From contig CAKQKI010000001.1 of NCBI GenBank assembly GCA_934248055.1, positions 372,001 to 436,000 on the forward strand: 64,000 nucleotides of DNA, read 5' to 3'. The stretch comes from an uncultured Clostridia bacterium. Lineage in GTDB: Bacteria; Bacillota; Clostridia; Christensenellales; Borkfalkiaceae. The notes under the pieces were generated by a model. That model was not told where the DNA came from. It made no database searches and saw only the letters and a list, made by a program, of their open reading frames with translations. Position 1 is the first letter of the stretch; each line of letters starts with the position of its first letter. The position numbers and the translations under genes are program-made. This document shows positions 34,206-43,690 of the stretch, piece after piece.

Positions 34206-35378
34206 ATGGCGTTTATAACCGGGAATTTAACGCTTATAATGATAGTTTTATCATTTGTTTTTATAGGCATAGGGCTACTCACGGGATTGAAGCGCGGAGC
34301 GGCAAAGGCGATGTTCCGCCTTATTTTATCCGCCGTTTCGGTAATACTCGCGCTCGTTTTTAAAGACGTAGTTTTAAACGCGGTGCTAAAAATAAATATT
34401 CAGGGCAAGCCGCTTATCGACTTTTTAATGAGCATGATGCCGCCCGAACTTGCCGACGCCGCCGATCAACTTAAACCGCTTATCACCATAATTGCGGGAA
34501 TAGTTGCGTTTATCGTTCTCGTTCTTGTATCAAATCTTTTAACGTATATAGTTTTTCTTATTTTCGGCGGACTTGTCGGAAAAGGAAAAGGAAAAATCGC
34601 GGGAATGATTACGGGCGCGTTGTGCGGCACGCTTATAGCGATTTTCGTGCTTTCCCCCGTCAACTCTCTCGCTCTTTGTCTTTCGAATTTTAAAGACGTG
34701 GAAGCAAACGGCAAAAAAGTTCTCGATATAGACGAAAAAGGGCTTGAAAAATACTACTCGTCGCCTACGTGCAAATTTTACAGCGAATGCAGTAAAGTAT
34801 TTCTGATTAAGGTTACGACGATAAAAGACGATAACGGCAAAACGCTTACCCTTGAAGGTCAGTCCGAAGCGGCGGGCATATCCGCAAAACTCGGCTCGGA
34901 TTTATCTAAACTTTCGGGAAGCGGCGAACTGAACGACGAAACCGTCGAAACCATAAAAGGCGCGATAGGTTCGCTCGGAGCGCTGAAAGGCGCGTCCGAC
35001 GAAGTCGTTGACACCGTAAAAGGTCTTATTTCGTCGGCGGCAAAAGGAATGGGACTTGAAACGACTAATATCGACGGTATCGATTTTAAAAACGTAGATT
35101 ACGAAAAAGAAGCGGATCTCGTTGGAAAACTCTATGATTTTTCAAAGGACGCCAACGTGTTTACCGAACAAAGCGAAATAGATAACGCCGTTAAAAACCT
35201 TGCCGACAGCGAACTATTATTCCCCGTTGCAAACGATATGGGCGTAACTATAGATTTAAGCGGCGCGGAAGGGTTTGTTGCAAAAGGAAAAATCGAAGCG
35301 GCGATAGAAAAACCCGATAATAATTTTACCGACGAACAAAAAGCGCAGTTAAGAAAGTTTTTCGGAATCCCTAAGTAA
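34206..35378 (+). CDS. CvpA-family-like membrane protein with long C-terminal domain
   Basis: 390 residues. Four hydrophobic segments in the first ~165 residues, with the pattern GIGLLTGLKRGAAKAMFRL, NLLTYIVFLIFGGLVGKGKGK and AGMITGALCGTLIAIFVLS, matches CvpA (colicin V production) proteins. The remaining ~220 residues are polar and helical, rich in GxxxGxLKGASDEV-like segments, and probably extracytoplasmic; they are longer than usual for CvpA. Function unknown; CvpA proteins are tied to envelope maintenance. It is flanked by its own promoter and a terminator. Confidence 0.7.
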   Translation: MAFITGNLTLIMIVLSFVFIGIGLLTGLKRGAAKAMFRLILSAVSVILALVFKDVVLNAVLKINIQGKPLIDFLMSMMPPELADAADQLKPLITIIAGIVAFIVLVLVSNLLTYIVFLIFGGLVGKGKGKIAGMITGALCGTLIAIFVLSPVNSLALCLSNFKDVEANGKKVLDIDEKGLEKYYSSPTCKFYSECSKVFLIKVTTIKDDNGKTLTLEGQSEAAGISAKLGSDLSKLSGSGELNDETVETIKGAIGSLGALKGASDEVVDTVKGLISSAAKGMGLETTNIDGIDFKNVDYEKEADLVGKLYDFSKDANVFTEQSEIDNAVKNLADSELLFPVANDMGVTIDLSGAEGFVAKGKIEAAIEKPDNNFTDEQKAQLRKFFGIPK

Positions 35379-35393
35379 AATTTAAAAAATTAT

Positions 35394-35446
35394 GCCGCGG
35401 GCGATTAAGGTTTTAAGTTAAACCCGACTCCCGCGGCTTTAATTTT
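35394..35446 (+). terminator. Terminator after the CvpA-like gene
   Basis: Perfect 8-bp GC stem (35394-35401 with 35430-35437) with a 28-base loop, followed by TTTAATTTT. The T-rich tail is also the left arm of the palindrome that follows. Confidence 0.65.
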
Positions 35447-35474
35447 GCATTGCATATGCAATGCAAAATTAAAG
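35437..35474. repeat. 38-bp perfect palindrome
   Basis: Bases 35437-35474 read identically on both strands, with the centre between 35455 and 35456 (core TTGCATTGCATATGCAATGC, with AT-rich arms). There is no spacer. It overlaps the terminator tail on the left, and the first codons of the lipid-kinase fragment start inside it. Confidence 0.95.
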
Positions 35475-35743
35475 GCGATTTTCCGCGCGGAATGATGATC
35501 GCGCCTTATCAACTTCGCGAAAAAAGCGGTAAAGTTACCCTTATAGTTCATCACTGCGGCTCGAAACTCGTTACGCTTGTGAATTTTCCGAAAATTTTTA
35601 AAGGCACGCATCTTAAAAACAAAAAACTTTTCGACGTTTACGAAGGAAAAAACGTTACCGTTGAGTTTGACAGACCCACCGCGATTCAGATAGACGGCGA
35701 AACGATACTCGACGTGAAAAAATACACCGTTTACATAAAATAG
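35456..35743 (+). pseudogene. C-terminal fragment of a YegS/diacylglycerol-kinase-like lipid kinase
   Basis: 95 residues. The sequence RGMMIAPYQLREKSGKVTL, FPKIFKGTHLKNKK, and FDRPTAIQIDGE near the end follows the last ~90 residues of YegS/LCB5-type lipid kinases (GGGMxIAP, kGkHl, vqiDGE). The N-terminal catalytic domain with its nucleotide-binding GGDGT motif is absent, so it cannot be an active kinase. The open frame begins inside the palindrome, and no ribosome binding site is visible. It is either a remnant left by a rearrangement or a small stand-alone domain; the remnant is the better guess. Confidence 0.6.
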
Positions 35744-35832
35744 TTAAAAAGTTCTTGAAAAAGTTAAGTATTTTTACTTTTATCAGGCAAAAAAAACGAA
35801 GCGTTTCGGAATAAATAATCAAACGGATATGA

Positions 35833-35866
35833 AAGGCTCGGCGATTAAAAATTATCGCCGAGCCTT
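35833..35866. terminator. Bidirectional terminator at the end of the polysaccharide locus
   Basis: Perfect 13-bp stem (35833-35845 with 35854-35866), 8-base loop. T-containing tails lie on both sides. It separates the plus-strand fragment from the convergent 28-kb utilisation locus and marks that locus's 3' end. Confidence 0.9.
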
Positions 35867-35882
35867 GTTTTAAAACTAAATT

Positions 35883-36557
35883 TTATTTATTTTCTATAAA
35901 ATCGATAATCGGTAAAACGTTATCGAGAGAATGCGGATGATGGTCGCAATCGGGCTTCGTTATCAAAGTGAGCGGCAAGCCGTTTTTTTCATAATAATCA
36001 GCCATTGTTTTTCCGTTTTCTGCATACGGCACGGTAGTATCTTTAAGACCTGCAATCAAAAGAATTTTATGACCGCCCGACGAAAACTCGCCTAATCTGT
36101 CGACAGGACTGAACTTATAAGTTTTAAACGTATCTTCGCTCAGCATATACTCGTTTATCATCTGAGTATGCTCGGCGCTGTTTTCCCGCGGCCACGATTT
36201 CAGGTTTAAAACGGGTGCGTCGAGATAAATTTTATCAACGTATTCGGGGTAATAAAGCGCGTAATTAAAAGCGTAAAGCCCGCCTCTCGAAAAGCCGAAC
36301 AAATGCGGTTTTTCGGTAAAACCGAACTCTTTGATTATCGATAAATGAAATTTATGCATAAGTCTTACGGCGCGGTCGCTGCCGTACATATTGCTTATCT
36401 GATAATATACGCGCGCATACCCTTTATCGAAAAGCGCCTGCTCAGCCTGATCGAAAGCGTAAAAAAACTCGGTTTTCCAAATCCATTTGCCGTTAAAATT
36501 ATCGGGTAACAAAACGGTTGCGTTGTAACCGTTGAATACAAATTCGTGTTTTTTCAT
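35883..36557 (-). CDS. Alpha/beta hydrolase (putative carbohydrate esterase)
   Basis: 224 residues, cytoplasmic. Nucleophile Ser90 in LFGFSRGGLYAF, Asp173 in AGLKDTTVPYAE and His206/207 in PDCDHHPHS form a plausible catalytic triad in normal order. It is coupled to the CE15-like gene (ATGA overlap) and is the last gene of the locus. Probable role: removal of ester groups (acetyl, feruloyl or similar) from imported oligosaccharides. Substrate unknown. Confidence 0.75.
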   Translation of the reverse strand: MKKHEFVFNGYNATVLLPDNFNGKWIWKTEFFYAFDQAEQALFDKGYARVYYQISNMYGSDRAVRLMHKFHLSIIKEFGFTEKPHLFGFSRGGLYAFNYALYYPEYVDKIYLDAPVLNLKSWPRENSAEHTQMINEYMLSEDTFKTYKFSPVDRLGEFSSGGHKILLIAGLKDTTVPYAENGKTMADYYEKNGLPLTLITKPDCDHHPHSLDNVLPIIDFIENK

Positions 36558-37651
36558 GATTTAACCTTAGTTAAACGTTCAAGGTAAAAAGCCCAGTCTT
36601 CGCGACTGAAAAAATGCACGCCTTTACGAGCGAAAAATTCTATTTCGCCGCCGACGTTCTTCTCGCCCGTTTCAAGCATTTTATCATATTTTTTCAGTCC
36701 TGTCAAGCCAAATTCTCCATACGCCGCGCTCGCCGCTTCGGCGCATAGATATTGCGCGTCGGTATCGGCCCACTCGTCTTCACTTGCGGCAACTACAAAA
36801 ACTTTTCTCGGCGCAACGGCAGACATAAGATAGTGCTGATCGAAAGGCATTTCGTTTTCATTCGCAGCGTATTTTTTAAAATTCGGAGTAAACCAGAACG
36901 GAAAAACGTCTGTAATGATTTTAAGCGTTTCACCGTGCTTATCCCGTGATATTGCCGCGCCGCAACAACCCGAACAGTTTACCATACAACCCGAAAAGAT
37001 TTCGTATTGCGCGGCGGCAAGAAGAGCGGTTTTGCCAAGCCGCGAATGCCCCGCCACGTACAAATTGCCTGCTTTAACGTAATTATTATTTAAAAGATAT
37101 TCCCCCACGATTTTTGCCGCGTACGCCCAAAGGGATAATTTTCCTGCCGAGTAAACGTTTTCGCGGTTACAAAAAAGCGGCGCGATTCCCGTGGAAAAAT
37201 CTCCGTCATCGGTCGAAATTTCCTTATAATAAAGATGCGCTACGGCAATGCCGCCGTCCATTAGTTCTTCCACGGGGCAATATTTTGAAGGAAGATATTT
37301 CATAAAATCGAGTTGAACGACTAAATTATACGACGTTATTTTTTCAGGAATAAACAAATCAACGATAAAAGCCCCTTCTTTTCCGTCTTTTTTTAACGAA
37401 AATTCCAAAGCGGAGTGTTTTGCTTTTCCGCAGAAAAAGTAGCCGTAATCTTCGTCGAATTTATCGTTCGTAACGTTTTTTACAGTTATTTCAACGCCGT
37501 TTTCGTCGATTTCACCGTACTCTTCTTTAATAATTACGTCTAACGTTTTTTTGCGTGAATATTTACCGTTTTCACGCTGAAAATCAGGCAATATAAAATT
37601 TTCAGAATATCTGCCGCCCGTAAGCACAGAATCAAAATTTAATTTTTCCAT
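36554..37651 (-). CDS. CE15-like glucuronoyl esterase
   Basis: 365 residues without signal peptide. Features of carbohydrate esterase family 15: nucleophile Ser203 in VAGHSRLGKTAL, NCSGCCGAAISRDKHGE, then PFDQHYLMSAVAPRKVFVVAAS and DEWAD, and a C-terminal His in VHFFSREDW. CE15 enzymes split esters between glucuronate on xylan and lignin alcohols. Family members usually have GCSR around the nucleophile; here it is GHSR. An intracellular form implies the substrate is an imported uronate-containing oligosaccharide. The ribosome binding site is weak. Confidence 0.72.
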   Translation of the reverse strand: MEKLNFDSVLTGGRYSENFILPDFQRENGKYSRKKTLDVIIKEEYGEIDENGVEITVKNVTNDKFDEDYGYFFCGKAKHSALEFSLKKDGKEGAFIVDLFIPEKITSYNLVVQLDFMKYLPSKYCPVEELMDGGIAVAHLYYKEISTDDGDFSTGIAPLFCNRENVYSAGKLSLWAYAAKIVGEYLLNNNYVKAGNLYVAGHSRLGKTALLAAAQYEIFSGCMVNCSGCCGAAISRDKHGETLKIITDVFPFWFTPNFKKYAANENEMPFDQHYLMSAVAPRKVFVVAASEDEWADTDAQYLCAEAASAAYGEFGLTGLKKYDKMLETGEKNVGGEIEFFARKGVHFFSREDWAFYLERLTKVKS

Positions 37652-37700
37652 TTTTTTATAACCGTTTTATCCGTTATAACCTGTAACGATTTTTTATAAC

Positions 37701-39629
37701 TCAAACGATTTTATCGAATTCGAGCCTTACGCCGCTCGGCTTTTTGCAAAGCGAAACGTCGTTTAAATGTTCTACGCCGCTACTGTAACCGAGTTCGGAA
37801 AAAGTAGTGTCGCACTTAACGATGTTTTGCTCGCCGACAACTTTTCCGCACGTCTTTTCCGCTTTGCAAACCGAATATTTAACTCCGCCATAAAGCAGCC
37901 TTACGTTGGAAACGAAAATCGAATCTTCGCCGTAACACTCTAAAATCACGTACTTAACGGGCTTGTTTTTAATGGCGAAACGGATAGTCGACGTGCCGCC
38001 CAAATCAAACGTTACCGCTTCGGGCTTAACGCTTCCGAAATATAAAACGCATTCGTCTTCGCCTTCGTATTTGACGATAATTTTCATTTTAGGCGAACCG
38101 AACCCGTCGGGAGTTACGGTATCGAGATACAAAACGCCGCATTTTACGTTTGATTTTACAGATTTTATAATTGCAGAAACAAGCGACTTTCTCCGTGACT
38201 TTTCCGCTTCTGCAAGTCCGCCCGAACTGATTATTCCCGGGCGGTATTTTCCCCATAAATAATCGAAATTACGGTTTATTTCTTCAAATCCGTTCTCGGC
38301 TTCTTGCAGAGCCGTAAAAATTTCGGAAAAATTTGCGGCTTTATTTCCGAAATTTTCCGTTTCATACTCATCGAACACCTTGTGTCCGAGAGAATTTATA
38401 AGATATATAAGATATTTTTCAAAAGAAAAATTATATATATCAAGTAAAATATCCCGCTTTTCGCCGCTGACGCGCTTCTCATCGGAAAGGCATATCCGCA
38501 ATTTTTCAACAAAATCTTTCAAAACGCCCCTGTAAATCATTTTCAGAACGTTATCGTCTTCGGCTTTTTTTCCTATATCGGTACCTATTAAACAGGACGT
38601 TAAAACCTGTGTTTTAAGTAATAATTCGGATATTTCTTTATCGCCGATAACGTCTTGATAAACCTTAACCCTGTCGGCAAAAGTTTTTATCCGACCGCTC
38701 CATAATTTCGGGCATAACGCAATAAGCGGATAAATTCCGTTATAAAAACCTGCCGCGCGCTCCCATATAGTTAAAAACGCGCCGACGGGCTTATGTTTTA
38801 ACGCGTATTCGGTTAACGTGTCTACGTTATAAGTCGAAGAAGCGTTGCTTCCGTAAGCGCAGAAAATATATTTAAACCCCAAACGGTCGTAAATCGAAAG
38901 CCAGTCTTTTCTTACCCTGTTCGTCCAGTGTCCCTTGGTTTCGGAGCCGATAAAACCGTAATTCCAGTGGCAGAGTATTATATCGCGCGGAATATCTTCA
39001 ACTATATCGTAATACTCGAAAAAATCGTCCCACATAAGCATGGTTTTACCCATACTTACGGCAAGATTATAGTTATGAATTACCTGCGAAAGAAAAATAT
39101 CCTTCTTGGTAACGCCGCTTTCTCTTAACGCCCTGCATTTTTCACATTCTGCAAACTCAAAGATTTCGTCAAGCCCCATATGAACGTACTTACCGCAAAA
39201 TACAGAGCATACTTCTTTGATATACGCGTCGAAAAATTTATTAAATTCGGGGTCGGAAGTACAGCCTGCGGAACCTTTTTTAAAGCGCTCCGACGCCCAG
39301 CCCCTTCCTTCCGCTCTTTCGTCGTTAAATTCCGAAAATTTTTCCGCTTCTTTATATTGCAATAATTTTTCGATATGATAAAAGTTTTCAAACGCGGGAA
39401 TCGCGATAAGTCCTTTATTGTCGATATAATCGGCAATTTCTTTCAGTTCGGAAAGCGAATAGGCGTCGTTTACGTCCAAAAACGGAGTTACGCTCGTTAT
39501 TATCGAACACTCAACGTATAAAACTATCGCGTTATATCCCTGTTTTTCAGCGTTATCGATAAAACATTTAATAAAATCGAGCCGCTCTTTCTGCCTGCCG
39601 AGATCTAACTGTAAGGCAATAATATCCAT
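37701..39629 (-). CDS. GH20-like glycoside hydrolase (beta-hexosaminidase fold)
   Basis: 642 residues, no signal peptide. The TIM barrel begins at residue 1, without the usual N-terminal GH20b domain. The catalytic Asp-Glu pair is D154-E155 in KYVHMGLDEIFEF, the GH20 HxGxDE motif. Other barrel features are MLMWDDFFEYY and FLTIWERAAGFYNG. The C-terminal ~200 residues look like a beta-sandwich sugar-binding domain. GH20 enzymes remove terminal GlcNAc or GalNAc by substrate-assisted catalysis; the actual sugar here is uncertain. An AGGAG site precedes the ATG. Confidence 0.75.
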   Translation of the reverse strand: MDIIALQLDLGRQKERLDFIKCFIDNAEKQGYNAIVLYVECSIITSVTPFLDVNDAYSLSELKEIADYIDNKGLIAIPAFENFYHIEKLLQYKEAEKFSEFNDERAEGRGWASERFKKGSAGCTSDPEFNKFFDAYIKEVCSVFCGKYVHMGLDEIFEFAECEKCRALRESGVTKKDIFLSQVIHNYNLAVSMGKTMLMWDDFFEYYDIVEDIPRDIILCHWNYGFIGSETKGHWTNRVRKDWLSIYDRLGFKYIFCAYGSNASSTYNVDTLTEYALKHKPVGAFLTIWERAAGFYNGIYPLIALCPKLWSGRIKTFADRVKVYQDVIGDKEISELLLKTQVLTSCLIGTDIGKKAEDDNVLKMIYRGVLKDFVEKLRICLSDEKRVSGEKRDILLDIYNFSFEKYLIYLINSLGHKVFDEYETENFGNKAANFSEIFTALQEAENGFEEINRNFDYLWGKYRPGIISSGGLAEAEKSRRKSLVSAIIKSVKSNVKCGVLYLDTVTPDGFGSPKMKIIVKYEGEDECVLYFGSVKPEAVTFDLGGTSTIRFAIKNKPVKYVILECYGEDSIFVSNVRLLYGGVKYSVCKAEKTCGKVVGEQNIVKCDTTFSELGYSSGVEHLNDVSLCKKPSGVRLEFDKIV

Positions 39630-39651
39630 ACCTTTCTCCTGTAAAATCCGT

Positions 39652-41466
39652 TCAGATTATATCGTTCCAGACGGACACGTTACAATTTTCGCTGTCGTAA
39701 TTTTTGCCCGCCGACGAATAATCGCAAAGGGTAATTTCTCCGTTTTTAGTTTTGATTTTAACCGTTTCGTTCGTGTAAAACGCCGTGTTTTTAACGAGTT
39801 TTGCAACCGCGCCGCCCGATTTTGCGGGTACCGCAACGGGTTTATCGATATTTTCGCAAAATCTTTCGTCTCTCGCAAGCGTAACGGGACCCCTTTCAAA
39901 CGCGACCTTGCCGTTAAGAATTTTTCTTACGACTTTCATCGGCATTGAAATTCGTATTTTATCGCCGTTTTCGGCAGTCACTGCCGCAAAGCCGTTTTCT
40001 TCGGTATATTCTGTTTTTTCGCCGTTTAAACTAACGGTGAATTTTTCTGTCCATTCGGGAATTCTTAAATAAAGTTTTACTTTACGTGCGGATTTAACTG
40101 CGATTTCGGCCTTGCCATTTTTATACAGATTGCATTTTACCGATATTTTCGTTTTTTCGGCTTTATCGGTATAAGTTTCGTCGTTATAAAGATTAACGAA
40201 ATACCCGTTTTCGCCTTTCATCACGGAAACGAGTCCGAAAAGAGCCGTTCCCGCGCCGCCTATTGCCGCGCAGCAGCCGTAAGACCTGCCGTTTTCCATA
40301 ACTTTAAATCCGCCTACTCTTCTTGCTCTCTGACCGTAGCAAAGGGGGCTGTAACTGTCGAACGGAAACGGCTCGTGCGGAACGGCAACGGCGGTTTTGC
40401 CTTGCCATACTATTCCCTGAGCGCGTTTCATCGTTTGATTTTCACTGTTTACCGCGCCGAAAAGCGCGTTGTAACCCGATTTTTCGATAACGTTTACGTA
40501 CTTAACGTTGCCCGTTACGGCAAAAAGTTTAGCGCATAATTTCATAAGCGTTACGGTTACGCACGTTTCTTGCATAACGCCTTCAAGGCGCTCGGTCTGC
40601 CTTGCGGAAGAGTGGTCGAAAAGTTCGTGCGTGCAACCGCAACTGCCGATTATCGTATAATCGCTGTCAAGCACCATATCTACAAAATTTATTACCGCTT
40701 TAAGATCGTTTTCGTCGCCTTTGACTTTATAATACTCCAAAAGACCTTCGAAACAACTCATCATTTCATAGGCTTTTGTATTATTGAATTCAAACGGTCG
40801 TTTTTCTTTCGTTCTGCAAAGGTTTATTATATCCTGATCTTTTGAAAAGCCCGTGCTTATGATATACTCCGAAAAATCAAGGTATCTCGTTTCGCCCGTC
40901 AGTTCGTAAAGTTTTACGAACGGTTCGAGAATCGAGCAGGAATTCATTCCGCCGTAAATATTCGTCGTATCGTATATCTCGACTTTCCTTTTACCTTTTC
41001 CTACCTTTTTAATAATGTAATCCGCATGCTTTTTAAGCGCTTTCGTTATTTTGGCAACGAGCGTTTTGTTTTTGCATATTTCAATATAATACAGCAAGCC
41101 GAGCATTACGTATTTTCTCGACCACATATCCCAGCATTTAAATTCGGCATCGTTGGTATACGTCGAAAATTTACCGTTTTCGTCAGCAGTGGTAAGCATA
41201 TCGGTAACGCTGTCGGTTATTTTTATGTAAAGTTTATTGCTCGGGGCTGCTTCGTACGTAAGACAAGCCGCGCGCATGAGTTTGCCCCAGAATTCGCCGC
41301 GCCAACCGCCGTCGGCAGCGTCTGATTTCAGACGAAATTGATTTACGGTAAGTTTCCATAAACTATCGTCAGAAAACTGCTTGTCTATCGTATATTTTAT
41401 CATCTCTCCGGGATAGCCCTTTACGGTAATCTGTCCCGCCGTAGAAAATTTCATGATTTTTTCCAT
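39652..41466 (-). CDS. GH127/DUF1680-like glycoside hydrolase (putative beta-L-arabinofuranosidase)
   Basis: 604 residues, cytoplasmic. An (alpha/alpha)6 barrel is followed by beta domains (LYLRIPEWTEKFTVSLNG). In GH127 the zinc-bound nucleophilic cysteine site uses E-x-C and C-C; here they are E300/C302 in VMQETCVTV and C398/C399 in SYGCCAAIGG, so the whole metal site seems preserved. GH127 enzymes release beta-L-arabinofuranose from plant glycans such as hydroxyproline-rich glycoproteins; GH146 is a close alternative. The ribosome binding site is weak. Confidence 0.78.
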   Translation of the reverse strand: MEKIMKFSTAGQITVKGYPGEMIKYTIDKQFSDDSLWKLTVNQFRLKSDAADGGWRGEFWGKLMRAACLTYEAAPSNKLYIKITDSVTDMLTTADENGKFSTYTNDAEFKCWDMWSRKYVMLGLLYYIEICKNKTLVAKITKALKKHADYIIKKVGKGKRKVEIYDTTNIYGGMNSCSILEPFVKLYELTGETRYLDFSEYIISTGFSKDQDIINLCRTKEKRPFEFNNTKAYEMMSCFEGLLEYYKVKGDENDLKAVINFVDMVLDSDYTIIGSCGCTHELFDHSSARQTERLEGVMQETCVTVTLMKLCAKLFAVTGNVKYVNVIEKSGYNALFGAVNSENQTMKRAQGIVWQGKTAVAVPHEPFPFDSYSPLCYGQRARRVGGFKVMENGRSYGCCAAIGGAGTALFGLVSVMKGENGYFVNLYNDETYTDKAEKTKISVKCNLYKNGKAEIAVKSARKVKLYLRIPEWTEKFTVSLNGEKTEYTEENGFAAVTAENGDKIRISMPMKVVRKILNGKVAFERGPVTLARDERFCENIDKPVAVPAKSGGAVAKLVKNTAFYTNETVKIKTKNGEITLCDYSSAGKNYDSENCNVSVWNDII

Positions 41467-41508
41467 AATTTTTATTTCTTTATATTAAGAAGCCTTTTAT
41501 TTTTCGAT

Positions 41509-43668
41509 TTATTCTGTAAGTTCGAAATCGGCTTTTAAACAATCTCCGGAATTTCCGCCTACGAACAACTCGAATTTGCCCGCTTCAGCCGCAAATTCTC
41601 CGCCGTCAGTATAAAATTTAAGCGTTTCTTCGGTAATCTCAAAAGTTATGATTTTTTCTTCTCCTGCTTTAAGGAAAACTTTTTCATACCCTTTCAGTTC
41701 TTTTACGGGACGAACGACGGACGCGAATAAATCACGCAAATACCATTGCGCCGTTTCATATCCGCCCGTTTTTCCTACGTTTTTAAGTTTAACGCTCGCC
41801 GTAATTTTTCCGTCGCGATTAAGTTTTGCAGTCGACAACTTAAAGTCGGAATATACGAATTCCGTGTAAGAAAGTCCGTAACCGAAAGGATAAAGCGGAG
41901 AATTATACTCGTCGTCGTAACCCGTGCGGAATCTCTCGTCGCTATAAAACGACGGAATATCTTTCCGTTTCGGTCTTGCCGTTGAAAAATTATTGTAATA
42001 AATCGGACACTGCCCCGACGAGCGCGGAAAACTCATAACCGTTTTTCCGCAAGGGTCAGCCTTTCCGTATATAAGATTTGCAATCGCGTTGCCGCCTTCC
42101 GTTCCCGGTTGCCAGACGTAAAGTATCGCGTCGGCAAACTTTTCCGCGTCGCCGAGCGCAAGCGGTCTGCCGCCGAATACTACGAGCGCAAGCGGCTTAT
42201 TCGTTTTATGTAAACGAGCGATAAATTTGCGCTGAATTTCGGGAATACGAATGTCCGCGCGCGAATGCGCTTCGCCGGAGTTGAGCATATGCTCGCCTAC
42301 GCACGCAACGATAAAATCGGCGTCTAAGCATACTCTTTCCGCTTCTTCAAACCCGCTTTCGTCCGTATCGAACAACTTCCACGAGCAACCGCGGGCGCAC
42401 GGCACGGCGCGGTTTAAAAGCCTTTCAACGCCGCTTTTAATACTTACAGTGTCTTCAATATGCGCTTTTTTCGACCAGTTGCCTATAATCTCGCGTTCAT
42501 CTGCAAAAGGACCGACAAACGCAACTTTCGCGCTTTCCTTTAAGGGAAACATTCCGTTGTTTTTCAATAAAACGCAACTTTTTTCAGCGGCTTTACGCGC
42601 CAGATTTCTCGCGCTTTCCGAAAGGGTGACTTCGTCACGTTTTTCGATATCGGTATACCTGTCGGGATTTTCATACATGCCGAGTTTGTTTTTAAGTTCC
42701 AGAACGCGCAAAACGGATTCGTCGAGCGTTTCTTCCGATATTACGCCTTTCCGAACAAGTTCAGGCAAGAACCCCGCATACACCGACGAACCCATTTCGA
42801 TATCGAGTCCGCTCTCTATCGAAACGCGCGCACAGTCTTCGCCCGTAGCGCAATAACCGTGTTCGTATAGTTCTTCGACCGAACTGTAATCAGAAATAAC
42901 AACGCCGTCGAAGCCCCATTCTTTGCGGAGCATATCTATCATAATTTCTTTATGCCCTAAAATCGGCTTGCCGTTTAAAAGGTTAAACGAACTCATAAAC
43001 ATTTCGGGGTTTTCTTTAAGACATTCTCTGTACGGTCTTAAATAATATTCCCGTAAATTCCTGTCTGATATGTCGGTCGTGTTGTATTCTCTTCCCGCTT
43101 CGGCTGCTCCGTAACCCGCAAAATGCTTTACGCAACAGGCAATTCCGCCCTTATGATAACCGCGGATTATCGCCTTGCCGACTTCTCCGCCCCAGTAAGG
43201 GTCTTCGCCCGCGCCTTCCATAACTCTTCCCCAACGCGCGTCGCGCGTTAAATCTACCATAGGCGAAAAAGTAACGTCTATACCGTCGTATTTCGCTTCG
43301 GTTGCGGCAAGTTCCGCGCAATTTTCGATAAGAGCGGTGTCGAAACTGCAAGCCAAGGCAACGGGAACGGGATAAATCGTTCTGTAACCGTGAATCACGT
43401 CCAGCATTATCGGAAGGGGGTCGTCTATTCCCTTTTCTTTACGCGCTTTACGAATCGACTGCGCCGCTTCGGCGTTCGGCGCGTTCAAAACCGTGCCTGA
43501 ACGCCATAACGATTCGCGGTCTATACTGCCTAAGTTACTGAAACCCGTTACTATCTGTTCAAGGTTGTCGTCGAGTTCATACGTGGGAAATTGCGTTAAT
43601 TGCAACGCTTTTTCTTTTAGGCTCATTCCGGATATTAAATTTTTCAATTCTTTTATTTTTTTATTCAT
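41509..43668 (-). CDS. GH3 beta-glycosidase (beta-glucosidase or beta-xylosidase)
   Basis: 719 residues, no signal peptide. (beta/alpha)8 domain with the KHFAGYGAAEAGREYN motif and nucleophile D260 in GFDGVVISDYSS; alpha/beta sandwich domain with ACVGEHMLNSGEAHSR; C-terminal fibronectin-III-like domain (GYGLSYTEFVYSDFK). Hydrolyses terminal beta-linked sugars from imported oligosaccharides. No clear Shine-Dalgarno sequence precedes the ATG. Confidence 0.93.
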   Translation of the reverse strand: MNKKIKELKNLISGMSLKEKALQLTQFPTYELDDNLEQIVTGFSNLGSIDRESLWRSGTVLNAPNAEAAQSIRKARKEKGIDDPLPIMLDVIHGYRTIYPVPVALACSFDTALIENCAELAATEAKYDGIDVTFSPMVDLTRDARWGRVMEGAGEDPYWGGEVGKAIIRGYHKGGIACCVKHFAGYGAAEAGREYNTTDISDRNLREYYLRPYRECLKENPEMFMSSFNLLNGKPILGHKEIMIDMLRKEWGFDGVVISDYSSVEELYEHGYCATGEDCARVSIESGLDIEMGSSVYAGFLPELVRKGVISEETLDESVLRVLELKNKLGMYENPDRYTDIEKRDEVTLSESARNLARKAAEKSCVLLKNNGMFPLKESAKVAFVGPFADEREIIGNWSKKAHIEDTVSIKSGVERLLNRAVPCARGCSWKLFDTDESGFEEAERVCLDADFIVACVGEHMLNSGEAHSRADIRIPEIQRKFIARLHKTNKPLALVVFGGRPLALGDAEKFADAILYVWQPGTEGGNAIANLIYGKADPCGKTVMSFPRSSGQCPIYYNNFSTARPKRKDIPSFYSDERFRTGYDDEYNSPLYPFGYGLSYTEFVYSDFKLSTAKLNRDGKITASVKLKNVGKTGGYETAQWYLRDLFASVVRPVKELKGYEKVFLKAGEEKIITFEITEETLKFYTDGGEFAAEAGKFELFVGGNSGDCLKADFELTE

Positions 43669-43690
43669 AAATTAAGTGTTTTAACGTCTG

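Noticed and set aside
35405..35611. A minus-strand open frame opposite the lipid-kinase fragment
   Set aside because: It exists because the palindrome is open on both strands; it has no similarity, promoter or ribosome binding site.
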